Shown: one piece after another, positions 1 through 8,020 of the stretch
Position numbering within the stretch: the first letter of the stretch is position 1
How the letters are laid out: the number at the start of each line of letters is the position of its first letter
Origin: Microbacterium sp. GCS4
Lineage (GTDB): Bacteria; Actinomycetota; Actinomycetes; Actinomycetales; Microbacteriaceae
Length of the DNA: 64,000 nt
Assembly (NCBI RefSeq): GCF_001262495.1
Contig: NZ_LGYE01000001.1
Location: forward strand, 1-64,000
Direction: 5' to 3'
The notes under the pieces: generated by a model
What the model saw: only the letters and a program-made list of their open reading frames with translations
What the model was told of the DNA's origin: nothing
Databases searched by the model: none
Program-made: the position numbers and the translations under genes

Positions 1-255
1 ATGTGCGGACTCCCACCCCAGATGACCAAAGCCCACCACCTGCGATGGTGGCACCGCGACACCGGACCCACAGACCTCGACAACGGGGTACTGCTGTGCG
101 AATCGTGTCACCACCGCATACACGACAACGGATGGGACATCCGCACCGACGGCACCGGAATCCGGGCGCGGGTGTGGCTCATCCCACCCGCCACGATCGA
201 CCCCACCCGCACCCCACGCCTCGGCGGACGCGCCCGCTACGACATCGCCGCCTGA
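1..255 (+). CDS. HNH endonuclease domain protein, C-terminal part (5' end outside window)
   Basis: This is the C-terminal end of an HNH nuclease-like protein of the kind that often follows a DUF222 (13E12-repeat) domain in actinobacteria. The visible part has the zinc/HNH pattern: a Cys at residue 2, a His-His pair at 12-13, the segment CESCHHRIH at 33-41, then a Gly-Trp. The ATG at base 1 is probably internal, because the partner Cys of the first zinc pair would lie upstream. Such proteins are multicopy in actinobacterial genomes and their role is poorly defined. It ends 52 bases before holA on the same strand. Confidence 0.75.
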   Translation: MCGLPPQMTKAHHLRWWHRDTGPTDLDNGVLLCESCHHRIHDNGWDIRTDGTGIRARVWLIPPATIDPTRTPRLGGRARYDIAA

Positions 256-295
256 CCGCGCGCGGGAAGCCGCGCTGCCTGTCCGACGCCCCGGG

Positions 296-301
296 TAGGC
301 T
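296..301 (+). promoter_or_regulatory. -10 hexamer of a leaderless holA promoter
   Basis: TAGGCT lies six bases before the holA ATG. Transcription starting six to seven bases after a -10 would begin at the start codon itself. No Shine-Dalgarno sequence precedes the ATG. Confidence 0.5.
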
Positions 302-307
302 GAGAGC

Positions 308-1351
308 ATGGCTGCTCCGCGTTCTTCGTCCCGAGGAGGAGCCGCGTCGTCCAAGATCCCGCAGGTGTCCTGGCGCGACCCTCGTCCCGCACCGCTCGTG
401 CTCGTCTCCGGTCCCGAAGAGGTCTGCGCCGAGCGGGCCATCGCGGGAGTCCGCGACTATCTTCGCGCCGAAGACCCGGCGCTCGAGGTGACCGACGTCC
501 GGGCCGACGACTACGCCCCGGGCACACTGCTGTCGCTCACCTCGCCCTCCCTGTTCGGCGAGCCCCGCCTCGTCCGGGTCTCCGGGGTCGAGAAATGCTC
601 GGACGCGTTCCTCCAAGAGGCGGTCTCCTACCTGGAGCACCCACAAGAGGGGGCGACCGTCATCCTCCGGCATACCGGCGCGAGCGTCCGCGGCAAGAAG
701 CTGCTCGACGCTCTGCGGTCCGGCACCGGCGAAGGGATCGAGATCGCCTGCCCGGCGATCAAACGCGACGGTGACCGGGTCGATTTCGCCGCCGGAGAGT
801 TCAAGGCCGCGAAGAAGCGCATCGCCCCGCCGGCCCTCCGCGCACTCGTCTCCGCCTTCGCTGACGACCTCACCGAGCTCGCCGCGGCGTGCCAGCAGCT
901 CATCGGCGACGTCGAAGGCGACGTGACCGAAGAACTCATCACCAAGTACTACGGCGGCCGTGTCGAGGTCTCCGCCTTCGTGGTTGCCGACACCGCGATC
1001 GCGGGACGCTACGGAGAAGCCCTCGTCGCGCTGCGCCACGCCCTCGCCTCCGGCGCGGACCCCGTGCCGATGGTCGCCGCCTTCGCGATGAAGCTGCGTA
1101 CCATGGCGCGCGTCGCCGGCAACCGCGAACCCAGCCGCCAGCTCGCTCAGCGGCTCGGCATGAAGGACTGGCAGGTCGACCGCGCGCGCCGCGACCTCGC
1201 AGGCTGGAACGAGTACTCCCTCGGCCTCGCCATCCAGGCCACCGCCCGCGCCGACGCCGAGGTCAAGGGCGCAGCACGCGACCCCATCTTCGCCCTCGAG
1301 CGGATGCTCACGGTCATCGCCACCCGCCAGCCCTTCGGAAGGGAACCATGA
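308..1351 (+). CDS. holA: DNA polymerase III subunit delta
   Basis: The delta subunit of the clamp loader opens the beta sliding clamp so that it can be loaded on primed DNA. The 347-residue length and overall organisation fit HolA: an N-terminal nucleotide-binding-like fold without a functional P-loop (the segment VLVSGPEE near residues 31-38), a middle lid region and a helical C-terminal collar domain (RMARVAGNREPSRQLAQ-type region). The ATG at 308 directly follows a -10-like TAGGCT with no ribosome-binding site, so the mRNA is probably leaderless. The stop overlaps the next gene's ATG by four bases (ATGA), indicating translational coupling. rpsT lies just beyond on the other strand, a common neighbour of holA in bacteria. 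Confidence 0.92.
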   Translation: MAAPRSSSRGGAASSKIPQVSWRDPRPAPLVLVSGPEEVCAERAIAGVRDYLRAEDPALEVTDVRADDYAPGTLLSLTSPSLFGEPRLVRVSGVEKCSDAFLQEAVSYLEHPQEGATVILRHTGASVRGKKLLDALRSGTGEGIEIACPAIKRDGDRVDFAAGEFKAAKKRIAPPALRALVSAFADDLTELAAACQQLIGDVEGDVTEELITKYYGGRVEVSAFVVADTAIAGRYGEALVALRHALASGADPVPMVAAFAMKLRTMARVAGNREPSRQLAQRLGMKDWQVDRARRDLAGWNEYSLGLAIQATARADAEVKGAARDPIFALERMLTVIATRQPFGREP

Positions 1352-2043
1352 AGCTGCTGCTCATCCGCCACGGCCAGACCCCGAGCAACGTGATCGGCGC
1401 GCTCGACACGGCGCGCCCCGGACCTGGTCTCACCGGCCTCGGACACGCGCAGGCCGCTGCGATTCCAGCGGCGCTGCAGGGGGAGCGCATCGACGCGATC
1501 TACGCCTCGCCTCTTGTGCGCACGCAGCTCACCGCCGCCCCGCTCGCCGAGGACCGCTCTCTCGACGTCCAGGTGGTCGAAGGGCTGGAGGAGATCTCCG
1601 CCGGCGACTGGGAGATGCACAGCGATCGTGAAGCGGTCGAGGGCTACGTCCGCACGGCACGCCGATGGCTCACAGGCGACGTCGACGTCACGATCGAAGG
1701 CGGCGAGAGCGGTACGGAGTTCTTCGCACGCTACGACGCGGCGATCGACGCCATCGCCTCGAACCACCAGGACGGCGCAGTCGTGGTCGTCAGCCACGGC
1801 GCGGCGATCCGAGTGTGGGCGGCAGCCCGCCTGCAGGGGATCGACCTCGACGACGCCGCGCACTGGCGGCTGTACAACACCGGTATGGCCGTGCTCGACG
1901 GCGACCCGGACGCCGGCTGGCAGCTCGTGTCGTGGCACCAGGACCCGCTGGGAGGGGCTGATCTCGAAGACCCCGAGGCACTCGACGTTCCCGCCGAGCC
2001 CGTCGGTGAGCCCGGCGACCCCGTCGAGACTCCGACCGGCTGA
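1348..2043 (+). CDS. Histidine phosphatase family protein (phosphoglycerate mutase-like)
   Basis: This 231-residue protein belongs to the histidine phosphatase superfamily. The catalytic RHG motif is at residues 7-9 (LLIRHGQTPSN) and the second conserved histidine is in VVVSHGAAIR in the C-terminal half. Family members remove phosphate from sugars, nucleotides or other small molecules; the substrate cannot be read from the sequence. A short acidic, proline-rich tail follows the catalytic domain. Its ATG overlaps the holA stop (ATGA), so the two genes form one transcription unit, ended by the strong hairpin at 2091-2129. Confidence 0.85.
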   Translation: MKLLLIRHGQTPSNVIGALDTARPGPGLTGLGHAQAAAIPAALQGERIDAIYASPLVRTQLTAAPLAEDRSLDVQVVEGLEEISAGDWEMHSDREAVEGYVRTARRWLTGDVDVTIEGGESGTEFFARYDAAIDAIASNHQDGAVVVVSHGAAIRVWAAARLQGIDLDDAAHWRLYNTGMAVLDGDPDAGWQLVSWHQDPLGGADLEDPEALDVPAEPVGEPGDPVETPTG

Positions 2044-2090
2044 GAAGCCGCGCAGGCGGCAGCCCGCATACCGCCAGAACGAAGACAGAA

Positions 2091-2129
2091 ACAGGAAGGG
2101 CCCGTCTCGACGAGACGGGCCCTTCCTGT
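2091..2129. terminator. Bidirectional terminator between the phosphatase gene and rpsT
   Basis: A perfect 19-base inverted repeat (ACAGGAAGGGCCCGTCTCG and its complement around one central base) lies 47 bases after the phosphatase stop and 11 bases after the rpsT stop. The genes converge here, so one hairpin can serve both. There is no long T-run, as is common in high-GC actinobacteria. Confidence 0.85.
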
Positions 2130-2140
2130 GTGATCTGAGC

Positions 2141-2401
2141 TCAGAGAGCGGCGACCTGCTTGGCGATGGCCGACTTGCGGTTCGCTGCCTGGTTCTGGTG
2201 GATGACGCCCTTGCTGACGGCCTTGTCGAGCTTGCGGGACGCGGTCTTCAGTGCGGCCTCGGCTGCGGCCTTGTCGCCCGAGGCGACGGCGGTGCGGGCG
2301 GCGCGGACGTGCGTCTTGAGCTCGCTCTTCACGGCCTTGTTGCGCTCGTGAGCCTTCTCGTTGGTCTTGTTGCGCTTGATCTGCGACTTGATGTTTGCCA
2401 C
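2141..2401 (-). CDS. rpsT: 30S ribosomal protein S20
   Basis: S20 is a small basic primary rRNA-binding protein of the 30S subunit. The 86-residue sequence starts (M)[20 protein letters not shown] and keeps the family's Lys/Arg/Ala-rich helical composition and usual length. The start is GTG at 2399-2401; longer in-frame extension upstream does not resemble S20. The gene is monocistronic, and a TAGACT on the minus strand at 2505-2510 is a possible -10 about 100 bases upstream, leaving room for a 5' leader of the kind used in S20 autoregulation elsewhere. That regulatory role is inference. Confidence 0.95.
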   Translation of the reverse strand: MANIKSQIKRNKTNEKAHERNKAVKSELKTHVRAARTAVASGDKAAAEAALKTASRKLDKAVSKGVIHQNQAANRKSAIAKQVAAL

Positions 2402-2628
2402 GTGTGGACGCTTTCTGTACAGGGATTGTTCGGAATGCCGGCAGAAGAAGAGGGCTTCCGCACGGCGGTCGTGAGGGAAGAACCCACACGCAAGCCAAGA
2501 GTCGAGTCTACCAGCAGACGAGCCGTTCCCCCTAAACGGGGACCGACGGGTGCACAATCGACCTTATCCGCACCCCGCCGCGCCGCCCGCACGGCCCGAT
2601 TCTCACGACGCCGATGTCAAGGAGTGCC

Positions 2629-3876
2629 ATGACCGATCGCCCTGCAACGAGCGCGCACGACACCGCCTCCGCGCGCGTGGGCGCCCGATGGATGGCGGTG
2701 TTCACCCTCGCCTGGCTCGCCATCTGGACGGTCCAGCTCACCCCCGTGCAGCTGCTTCTCCCGCTGCAGCTCGACACCCCCGAGGACGACTGGATCCGCG
2801 GGGTCGTGTCCTCGGGGTTCGTCCTCGGACTCGGCGGGCTCGCCGGCATCGTCGCGGGCCCCGTCGCCGGGGCGCTGTCCGATCGCGCAGGTGCAGGCAG
2901 GCGACGTCGACGCCCCTGGGCGCTCGGAGGCGTGCTGCTCACCGCAGCATGCCTGGTCGTCACGGGGTTCTCGGAGGGACCGTGGGGCGTGGGACTCGCA
3001 TGGCTCGGCGTCTCGGTGGGCGTCGCGGTCTCCTCCGCCGCGTTCACCGCGCTCATCGCCGACCAGCTCCCCGTGACGCAGCGTGGCGCCGCGTCCGCCG
3101 CGGTCGGATCGAGCCAGGCCGTCGGCATCGTGCTCGGCGTGGGGCTGGTCGTGCTCCTCGGTCTCGGCATCCGCGAGGGATACATCCTGCTGGCGCTGGT
3201 CATCGCCGTCGTCGGCGCGGCCGCCGCCCTGCTGCTGCCCGACCCGCCCGCGGAGGCCCGACTCGTGCCGGAGCGCCGACGCTCCCGGCATCCGCTCGCC
3301 TCTCTGCGCGACCGCGACTTCGCCTGGATGCTGTCGGGGCGACTGGTCACGAACATCGGCAACGCGCTCGGCACCGCGCTCTTCCTCTTCTACCTCCTGC
3401 ACGGGCTCGACCAGGATTCGTCGACCGCACAGGACAACCTGCTCCTGCTGATCGTGGTCTACACGGTGTTCGTCGTGCTCGCGTCGGTCGTCACGGGGAT
3501 CGTGTCGGATCGGACCGGGAACCGTCGCACGCTCACGGTCGCCGCGACGCTCGTGCAGGCTGCGTCCGGCGTCGTCATCGCCGTCATCCCGTCGTTCGAG
3601 GCGACGCTGATCGCCGCCGCACTGATGGGCCTCGGCTATGGAGCATTCTCGACCGTGGGGCTCGCGTTCGCCGCCGACCTGCTTCCCGACGAGAAGGATC
3701 ACGCCCGAGATCTCGGCGTCGTCACGGTGACGGCCGCGTTGGGACAGCTGATCGGTCCGGTACTGGGAGCCGGGCTCGTCGCCCTCGCCGGCGGGTTCTG
3801 GCTCGTGTTCGTCGCTGCGGCCGTGCTCTCGGTCGTCGGAGGAGTCCTCACGTCGCGGGCGCGCCAGCGACGCTGA
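2629..3876 (+). CDS. MFS transporter
   Basis: This 415-residue polytopic membrane protein shows about twelve hydrophobic segments and major-facilitator signature loops: a motif-A-like loop after the second helix (GALSDRAGAGRRRRRPW) and its counterpart in the second half (SDRTGNRRTL). It presumably exports or imports a small solute by proton coupling; the substrate is unknown. The chosen ATG follows AAGGAG at 2619-2624; an in-frame ATG at 2614 overlaps that ribosome-binding site and is less likely. Its 3' end overlaps the convergent hydrolase gene by 29 bases. Confidence 0.85.
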   Translation: MTDRPATSAHDTASARVGARWMAVFTLAWLAIWTVQLTPVQLLLPLQLDTPEDDWIRGVVSSGFVLGLGGLAGIVAGPVAGALSDRAGAGRRRRRPWALGGVLLTAACLVVTGFSEGPWGVGLAWLGVSVGVAVSSAAFTALIADQLPVTQRGAASAAVGSSQAVGIVLGVGLVVLLGLGIREGYILLALVIAVVGAAAALLLPDPPAEARLVPERRRSRHPLASLRDRDFAWMLSGRLVTNIGNALGTALFLFYLLHGLDQDSSTAQDNLLLLIVVYTVFVVLASVVTGIVSDRTGNRRTLTVAATLVQAASGVVIAVIPSFEATLIAAALMGLGYGAFSTVGLAFAADLLPDEKDHARDLGVVTVTAALGQLIGPVLGAGLVALAGGFWLVFVAAAVLSVVGGVLTSRARQRR

Positions 3877-4597
3877 CCCCACCGGCCTCGACCGTCGCGA
3901 TGCCGAGCCGCAGTACGGAGTTGAACACGTCCGGCCGCATGGCGGTGACGAGGTGCGAGGTGCGCGGCACGACGATGAGCTCGGCGTGCGGCGCGAGCCG
4001 CTGGAACAGCGCCTCGTTGATGCGCAGCTGGTCGTACTGCCCGTTCACGAACCAGAGGGGGATCTCGATCCGCGCCACGGCGGTCGCGAGGTCGAGCGCC
4101 GAGAGCGCGGCGAGGGCGATGTCCTGCGTGTCGAGCGCATAGCCTCCGGCGGCGAAGTCGGGTCGGGTCTCGAGCGGGATCGTCGCCTCGAGGATGCGCT
4201 CGGTCAGCCACAGTCCGCGGTCCGGCAGTCGGTCGACCAGGCGGGCGATCGTCCGATAGGCGCGGAGACCGGCGCCGTGGGGGAGCGCGGTGCAGGAGGC
4301 CGCGATCAGCGCGGCGACCGGGGGCTTCTGCGCACCGCCCACATACGCGAGTGTGAGGAGACCGCCCATCGAGTGCCCGACGAGCAGCACCGGTCCCCGC
4401 GAGGCGGCGTCGCGGACGGCGGCGTCGATCGTGTGCAGCGCCTCGTGCAGTGTGAAGTCCTCCGCCATGCGCGTGCCGTGCCCAGGCAGGTCGACTGCGG
4501 CGACGGGGATACCGGCGGCTTCGAGGAACGCGACCTGAGACCGCCACATCGTCGCGGACGTGCGGATGCCGTGCACGAGGACGACCTGGACTGTCAC
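3848..4597 (-). CDS. Alpha/beta hydrolase
   Basis: This is a 249-residue alpha/beta-hydrolase-fold enzyme. The oxyanion-hole HG pair is at residues 9-10, the nucleophile elbow GHSMGG places the catalytic Ser at about residue 76, the acid is likely the Asp in NGQYDQLR, and the catalytic His is in PRTSHLV. This places it with esterase/lipase-type hydrolases; the substrate is unknown. The start is GTG preceded, six bases away, by TAGGCT on the minus strand (4604-4609), suggesting a leaderless mRNA. It converges on and overlaps the MFS gene by 29 bases. Confidence 0.85.
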   Translation of the reverse strand: MTVQVVLVHGIRTSATMWRSQVAFLEAAGIPVAAVDLPGHGTRMAEDFTLHEALHTIDAAVRDAASRGPVLLVGHSMGGLLTLAYVGGAQKPPVAALIAASCTALPHGAGLRAYRTIARLVDRLPDRGLWLTERILEATIPLETRPDFAAGGYALDTQDIALAALSALDLATAVARIEIPLWFVNGQYDQLRINEALFQRLAPHAELIVVPRTSHLVTAMRPDVFNSVLRLGIATVEAGGVSVAGAPAT

Positions 4598-4793
4598 GAC
4601 TTCAGCCTAGAAGTGTCGAAGCTGAAAGCGGCGAGACGTGCAGGAATCTCGGAGCACCGGTATTCAGCTGAGTGATGCATTGTCGCAGCGAGCTGTGCCC
4701 AGAAGAATCGGATCTCAAGTCCCATCTGAACGACAAAACGCCGCATATGACTATTGCAGCGCGACCAGGGACAAACCGCTCCGGAGGCGAATC

Positions 4794-6131
4794 ATGCGCG
4801 AGCGGTTGAGTGAACGGAGACGATCTGTGACCGAGTCGACACCTGTGGGCCCGGCCGCGGACGACGGGCAGAACGCCGAATCACGTCGGCGCCTGTGGGG
4901 CTCCCGCGAGTATCGGGCCTGGTTCGCCAGTGACTCTCTGAGCCAGATCGGGACGTTCGTGGGCGGCTTCGCCTTCACACTGCTGGGGTTCCACGTGACC
5001 GGCGACGTTCTCCTCGCGGGTGTCGTCGGGTCGATCGCCGCGCTTGCTCAGTGCCTCGCGCTGCTCCCCGGCGGCGTCCTCATCGACCGCGTCGACCGTC
5101 GGCGTCTGCTGCTCGTCTCCGGTGCGGTGGCCGCCGCCGTGTGGGCGATGACAGCGGCGCTGCTCCTCACGGGCGCCATGACCGCGGCCGTGCTCATGGT
5201 CCTGGCCGCGGCGTCCGGCCTAGTCACCGGAGCGTTGGAGAACCTCAGCGACGCCATGCTGCCGCAGGTCGTCCCCGGCGACCTGCTCCCCGCGGCGACG
5301 GCGGCGAACGAGGGCAGGGATGCCGGGCTCCAGCTCGGCGCCGCGCCCCTGTCCGGCCTGCTCTTCGGCGTGCATCCGGTCCTGCCGTTTGTGGTGTCCG
5401 CGGTCGCGCGCGTCGGGCAGTTCTTCGCCGCGTTGTCGCTGCGGGGCGACTACGCCGCGGAGCGCGGGCTGGACGGAACCCGCCGCTGGACGGCAGGGAT
5501 CCGCTGGCTGATCCGCTGGGGTCAGCCGCGCACCCTCGTGCTGCTCGTCGCCGGAGTGAACGTCGCCCTGGCGATGTGCGGTACCGCGATCATCCTCAGC
5601 CAGCAGGCTCGCGGCACCGCGGCCTGGCAGATCGGCCTGATCCAGACCTTCCAGGGAGTCGGTGTGCTGCTCGGCGCGGTGCTGCTGATGGGAGTGATGC
5701 CGCGTCTCAGCGGAGCGTGGATCATCCGCTGTGCGGTCGTGGCCATGGGGATCGCGGTGGGAGCCGCGGCCTTCACACAGGACATGTGGACCATCGCCGT
5801 CATCGGGTTGCTCGCGTCGCTGCCCATAATCCCGCTCAACGCCGTGCAGGGGGCCTACGTCTCCCTACTGATACCCAACCGTCTGCGTGGTCGTGTGCTC
5901 GCCGCGACCGCGCTCGTGACCGCGGTGCTCGCAGCGCCCGCGTCAGCCCTCGCCGGCATCCTGCTGGAACTCTTCGGCTATCCGGCTGCGATCGTCACGG
6001 CTGCGGCGATACTCCTCGGCGTCGGGGCGATCGCGATCTGCTCCCGGTCGGTGGGCTCGGTTCCCCGTGCAAGCGACTTCGACGATTGCGTGCCCCTCGA
6101 AGAGACCGGCACCAAAGCCGATCCGTCCTGA
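4794..6131 (+). CDS. MFS transporter (EntS/macrolide-efflux type)
   Basis: This 445-residue membrane protein has an N-terminal hydrophilic stretch of about 45 residues followed by SREYRAWFASDSLSQIG, the typical first helix of the MFS_3/EntS-like exporters (enterobactin, macrolide and related efflux). About twelve hydrophobic segments follow, with LIDRVDRRRLLLVSG as the motif-A loop. The ATG at 4794 is chosen because GGAGG at 4783-4787 sits six bases upstream; earlier in-frame starts extend into poorly coding sequence. A weak promoter (TTGTCG at 4680-4685 and AAGAAT at 4703-4708, spacing 17) lies upstream. The substrate is unknown. Confidence 0.82.
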   Translation: MRERLSERRRSVTESTPVGPAADDGQNAESRRRLWGSREYRAWFASDSLSQIGTFVGGFAFTLLGFHVTGDVLLAGVVGSIAALAQCLALLPGGVLIDRVDRRRLLLVSGAVAAAVWAMTAALLLTGAMTAAVLMVLAAASGLVTGALENLSDAMLPQVVPGDLLPAATAANEGRDAGLQLGAAPLSGLLFGVHPVLPFVVSAVARVGQFFAALSLRGDYAAERGLDGTRRWTAGIRWLIRWGQPRTLVLLVAGVNVALAMCGTAIILSQQARGTAAWQIGLIQTFQGVGVLLGAVLLMGVMPRLSGAWIIRCAVVAMGIAVGAAAFTQDMWTIAVIGLLASLPIIPLNAVQGAYVSLLIPNRLRGRVLAATALVTAVLAAPASALAGILLELFGYPAAIVTAAAILLGVGAIAICSRSVGSVPRASDFDDCVPLEETGTKADPS

Positions 6132-6138
6132 CATACGA

Positions 6139-6170
6139 AGCGGGGCCGGTGGTTGCCCACCGACCCCGCT
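6139..6170. terminator. Bidirectional terminator between the MFS gene and the peptide-transporter operon
   Basis: AGCGGGGCCGGTGG pairs with CCACCGACCCCGCT around a four-base loop, with one mismatch. It lies between two convergent stop codons. Confidence 0.75.
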
Positions 6171-6190
6171 CCCGTACTCAGGACGAGTGC

Positions 6191-7903
6191 TTACTTCTCG
6201 TAGCCCACGTTCTCCACCGGCGTGATGCCGAAGAGGTCGAGACCCACGTAGGGCTCGGGCGTGAGGTTGGCGAGGCCTTCCTTGACGGTCCAGATCTCCG
6301 GGCCGTTGAGGACCGGGATGATGCCCCAGGTCTTCGCGAAGATCTCGGACTCCATCTCCATGGCCTTCTTGGTCTGCTCCACGGGGTCGGAGATGGTCTC
6401 CAGCTCCTCGTGGATCATCTTGTCGATCTCCTCGGTGCCGGTGCCCGACAGGTTCAGGCCGCTGTCCGAGCAGTACAGCTGGCAGAACCAGGCAGCACCG
6501 AACGGGTCGGACGACGTGAAGTTCAGGAAGAAGATGTCACCGTTCTGCGTGGTGTAGTCCTCAGCGAAGTCGGCAGACGGACGGGTGTCGATCGTGACCT
6601 CCACGCCGACCTCCTTGAGCTGCGCCTGCACGGCCAACGAACGGGCGCGAGCGGTCTCCGTGTCGGAGTGCACCGGGAAGACGAGCGACAGGCGCACGCC
6701 GTCCTTCTCACGGATGCCGTCGGAACCGGGAACCCAGCCGGCCTCATCGAGGAGCTTGTTGGCGCCCTCGGTGTCGCCGTCCTTGCGGCCGGCCTCTTCC
6801 AGCGCGTTCACGTAGTTCGGCTGGAACGAGAACAGCGTGAGGGACCCGGCGGGCTCCTCGGTGTAGTTCAGGCCGTTGAAGACGATGTCCTTGACCTGCT
6901 CGATGCTGATCGCCTCGAAGACGGCCTTGCGGACCTCGAGCTCCGACAGGGCCGGGTTCGTCGAGTTCAGCGTGAAGATCGCGTTCGCGGTCGCCTGGCC
7001 CTTGTAGGTCTTGACGCCGTCGAGGCCCTCGACCTGGGCGAGCAGCTCGGCGCTGCCGGTCTCGGCCATGTCGACCTCGCCGTTGCGCAGAGCGTTGACC
7101 GCGGCGGTCGGCTCCATCTGGATGAAGGTCACCTTGTCGAGGAGCGGAGCGTTGCCCCACCACTTCTCGTTCGGGACCAGGGTGACGACGCCACCGGTCT
7201 TGTCGTAGTCCTCGACCGTGTAGGGGCCGGCTGCCCACTCCGGGTGCCAGTCACCGAGGAACGCGGTGTTGAAGAGCTCCGGGGTGTTGACGGCCGGGTG
7301 CAGAAGCTGCGAGTAGACCATCTCGGGCCAGGCGAACTCGCCCTTGAAGGTGACGATGACGTCGCGGTCGTTCTCGCCGGCCTCGACGGACTCGATCTCC
7401 TTCCAGCCGTCGGTCGCGTTCGGCTGGTACTCCTCGTTGGTGCCGTTGTTGGCTTCCCACGTGGCCTTGAACGCGGTGACGTCGATCGGCGTCCCGTCGT
7501 TCCAGACGGCCTTCTCGTTGACCTTGAAATGCAGGACGGTCTTGCCCTCCTCGACACCGAAGGAGTAGTCGTCGAGGTACGCGTCGTTCTTCTTGACAGT
7601 GCCGTCCGGATCCATGAGCAGGATCTGCGGGCGGAACCACGTGCCGATCTGCGTGACGCGCGCGTCGCCATCGCTGTGGAAGTAGTTCAGCTGCTCGGCG
7701 ATGTTCGAGACGGGGATGCGGAGTTCCCCGCCCTCTGCGAGGTTCTCGCGCGGCTGCGGGTTGTAGTCCGCGCCTTCGACGGTCTGGGCCTCGCCCTGGT
7801 CGCCTGTGCTGCCACCGTTGCCTGCCGGCGCACAACCGCTCATGACGAGTGCGAAGGCGGCGCCGAGAGCAGCGATGCCCATCAGCTTCTGATGCCGTTT
7901 CAT
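6191..7903 (-). CDS. Oligopeptide-type ABC transporter substrate-binding lipoprotein
   Basis: This 570-residue protein is a family 5 extracellular solute-binding protein (OppA/DppA type). It has a lipoprotein signal peptide with lipobox VMSGC (Cys24), so it is anchored on the outer face of the membrane, and a long Gly/Ser/Asn-rich linker. It should capture peptides or similar solutes for the adjacent permease/ATPase proteins. AAGGAG four bases before the ATG gives a good ribosome-binding site. It is the last gene of the operon, separated from the ATPase gene by 117 bases that contain a large palindrome (7974-8012) and a TATTCT at 7945-7950 that could serve as its own -10. Confidence 0.9.
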   Translation of the reverse strand: MKRHQKLMGIAALGAAFALVMSGCAPAGNGGSTGDQGEAQTVEGADYNPQPRENLAEGGELRIPVSNIAEQLNYFHSDGDARVTQIGTWFRPQILLMDPDGTVKKNDAYLDDYSFGVEEGKTVLHFKVNEKAVWNDGTPIDVTAFKATWEANNGTNEEYQPNATDGWKEIESVEAGENDRDVIVTFKGEFAWPEMVYSQLLHPAVNTPELFNTAFLGDWHPEWAAGPYTVEDYDKTGGVVTLVPNEKWWGNAPLLDKVTFIQMEPTAAVNALRNGEVDMAETGSAELLAQVEGLDGVKTYKGQATANAIFTLNSTNPALSELEVRKAVFEAISIEQVKDIVFNGLNYTEEPAGSLTLFSFQPNYVNALEEAGRKDGDTEGANKLLDEAGWVPGSDGIREKDGVRLSLVFPVHSDTETARARSLAVQAQLKEVGVEVTIDTRPSADFAEDYTTQNGDIFFLNFTSSDPFGAAWFCQLYCSDSGLNLSGTGTEEIDKMIHEELETISDPVEQTKKAMEMESEIFAKTWGIIPVLNGPEIWTVKEGLANLTPEPYVGLDLFGITPVENVGYEK

Positions 7904-7973
7904 GGTACTCCTTAGTGCCTGTCGGCCTTACTTGGGATGAGGGCAGAATAACTCCGCGCCTCGCGGGCGAAAG

Positions 7974-8012
7974 CACTTGTGCACAGATTCGTTACCGGAC
8001 TGTGCACAAGTG
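7974..8012. repeat. 13-base perfect inverted repeat between the ATPase and binding-protein genes
   Basis: CACTTGTGCACAG (7974-7986) and its exact complement (8000-8012) flank a 13-base spacer, starting nine bases after the ATPase stop. Each arm holds its own 8-base palindrome TGTGCACA (7978-7985 and 8001-8008), 23 bases apart. It could act as an intercistronic mRNA hairpin (processing, stabilisation or partial termination) or as a double operator for a dimeric regulator. The sequence alone does not decide. Confidence 0.8.
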
Positions 8013-8020
8013 ATTCATCG

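Noticed and set aside
1..255. The HNH fragment as sign of a mobile element at the left edge
   Set aside because: DUF222/HNH-type genes are scattered in actinobacterial chromosomes; no repeats, integrase or transposase are near.
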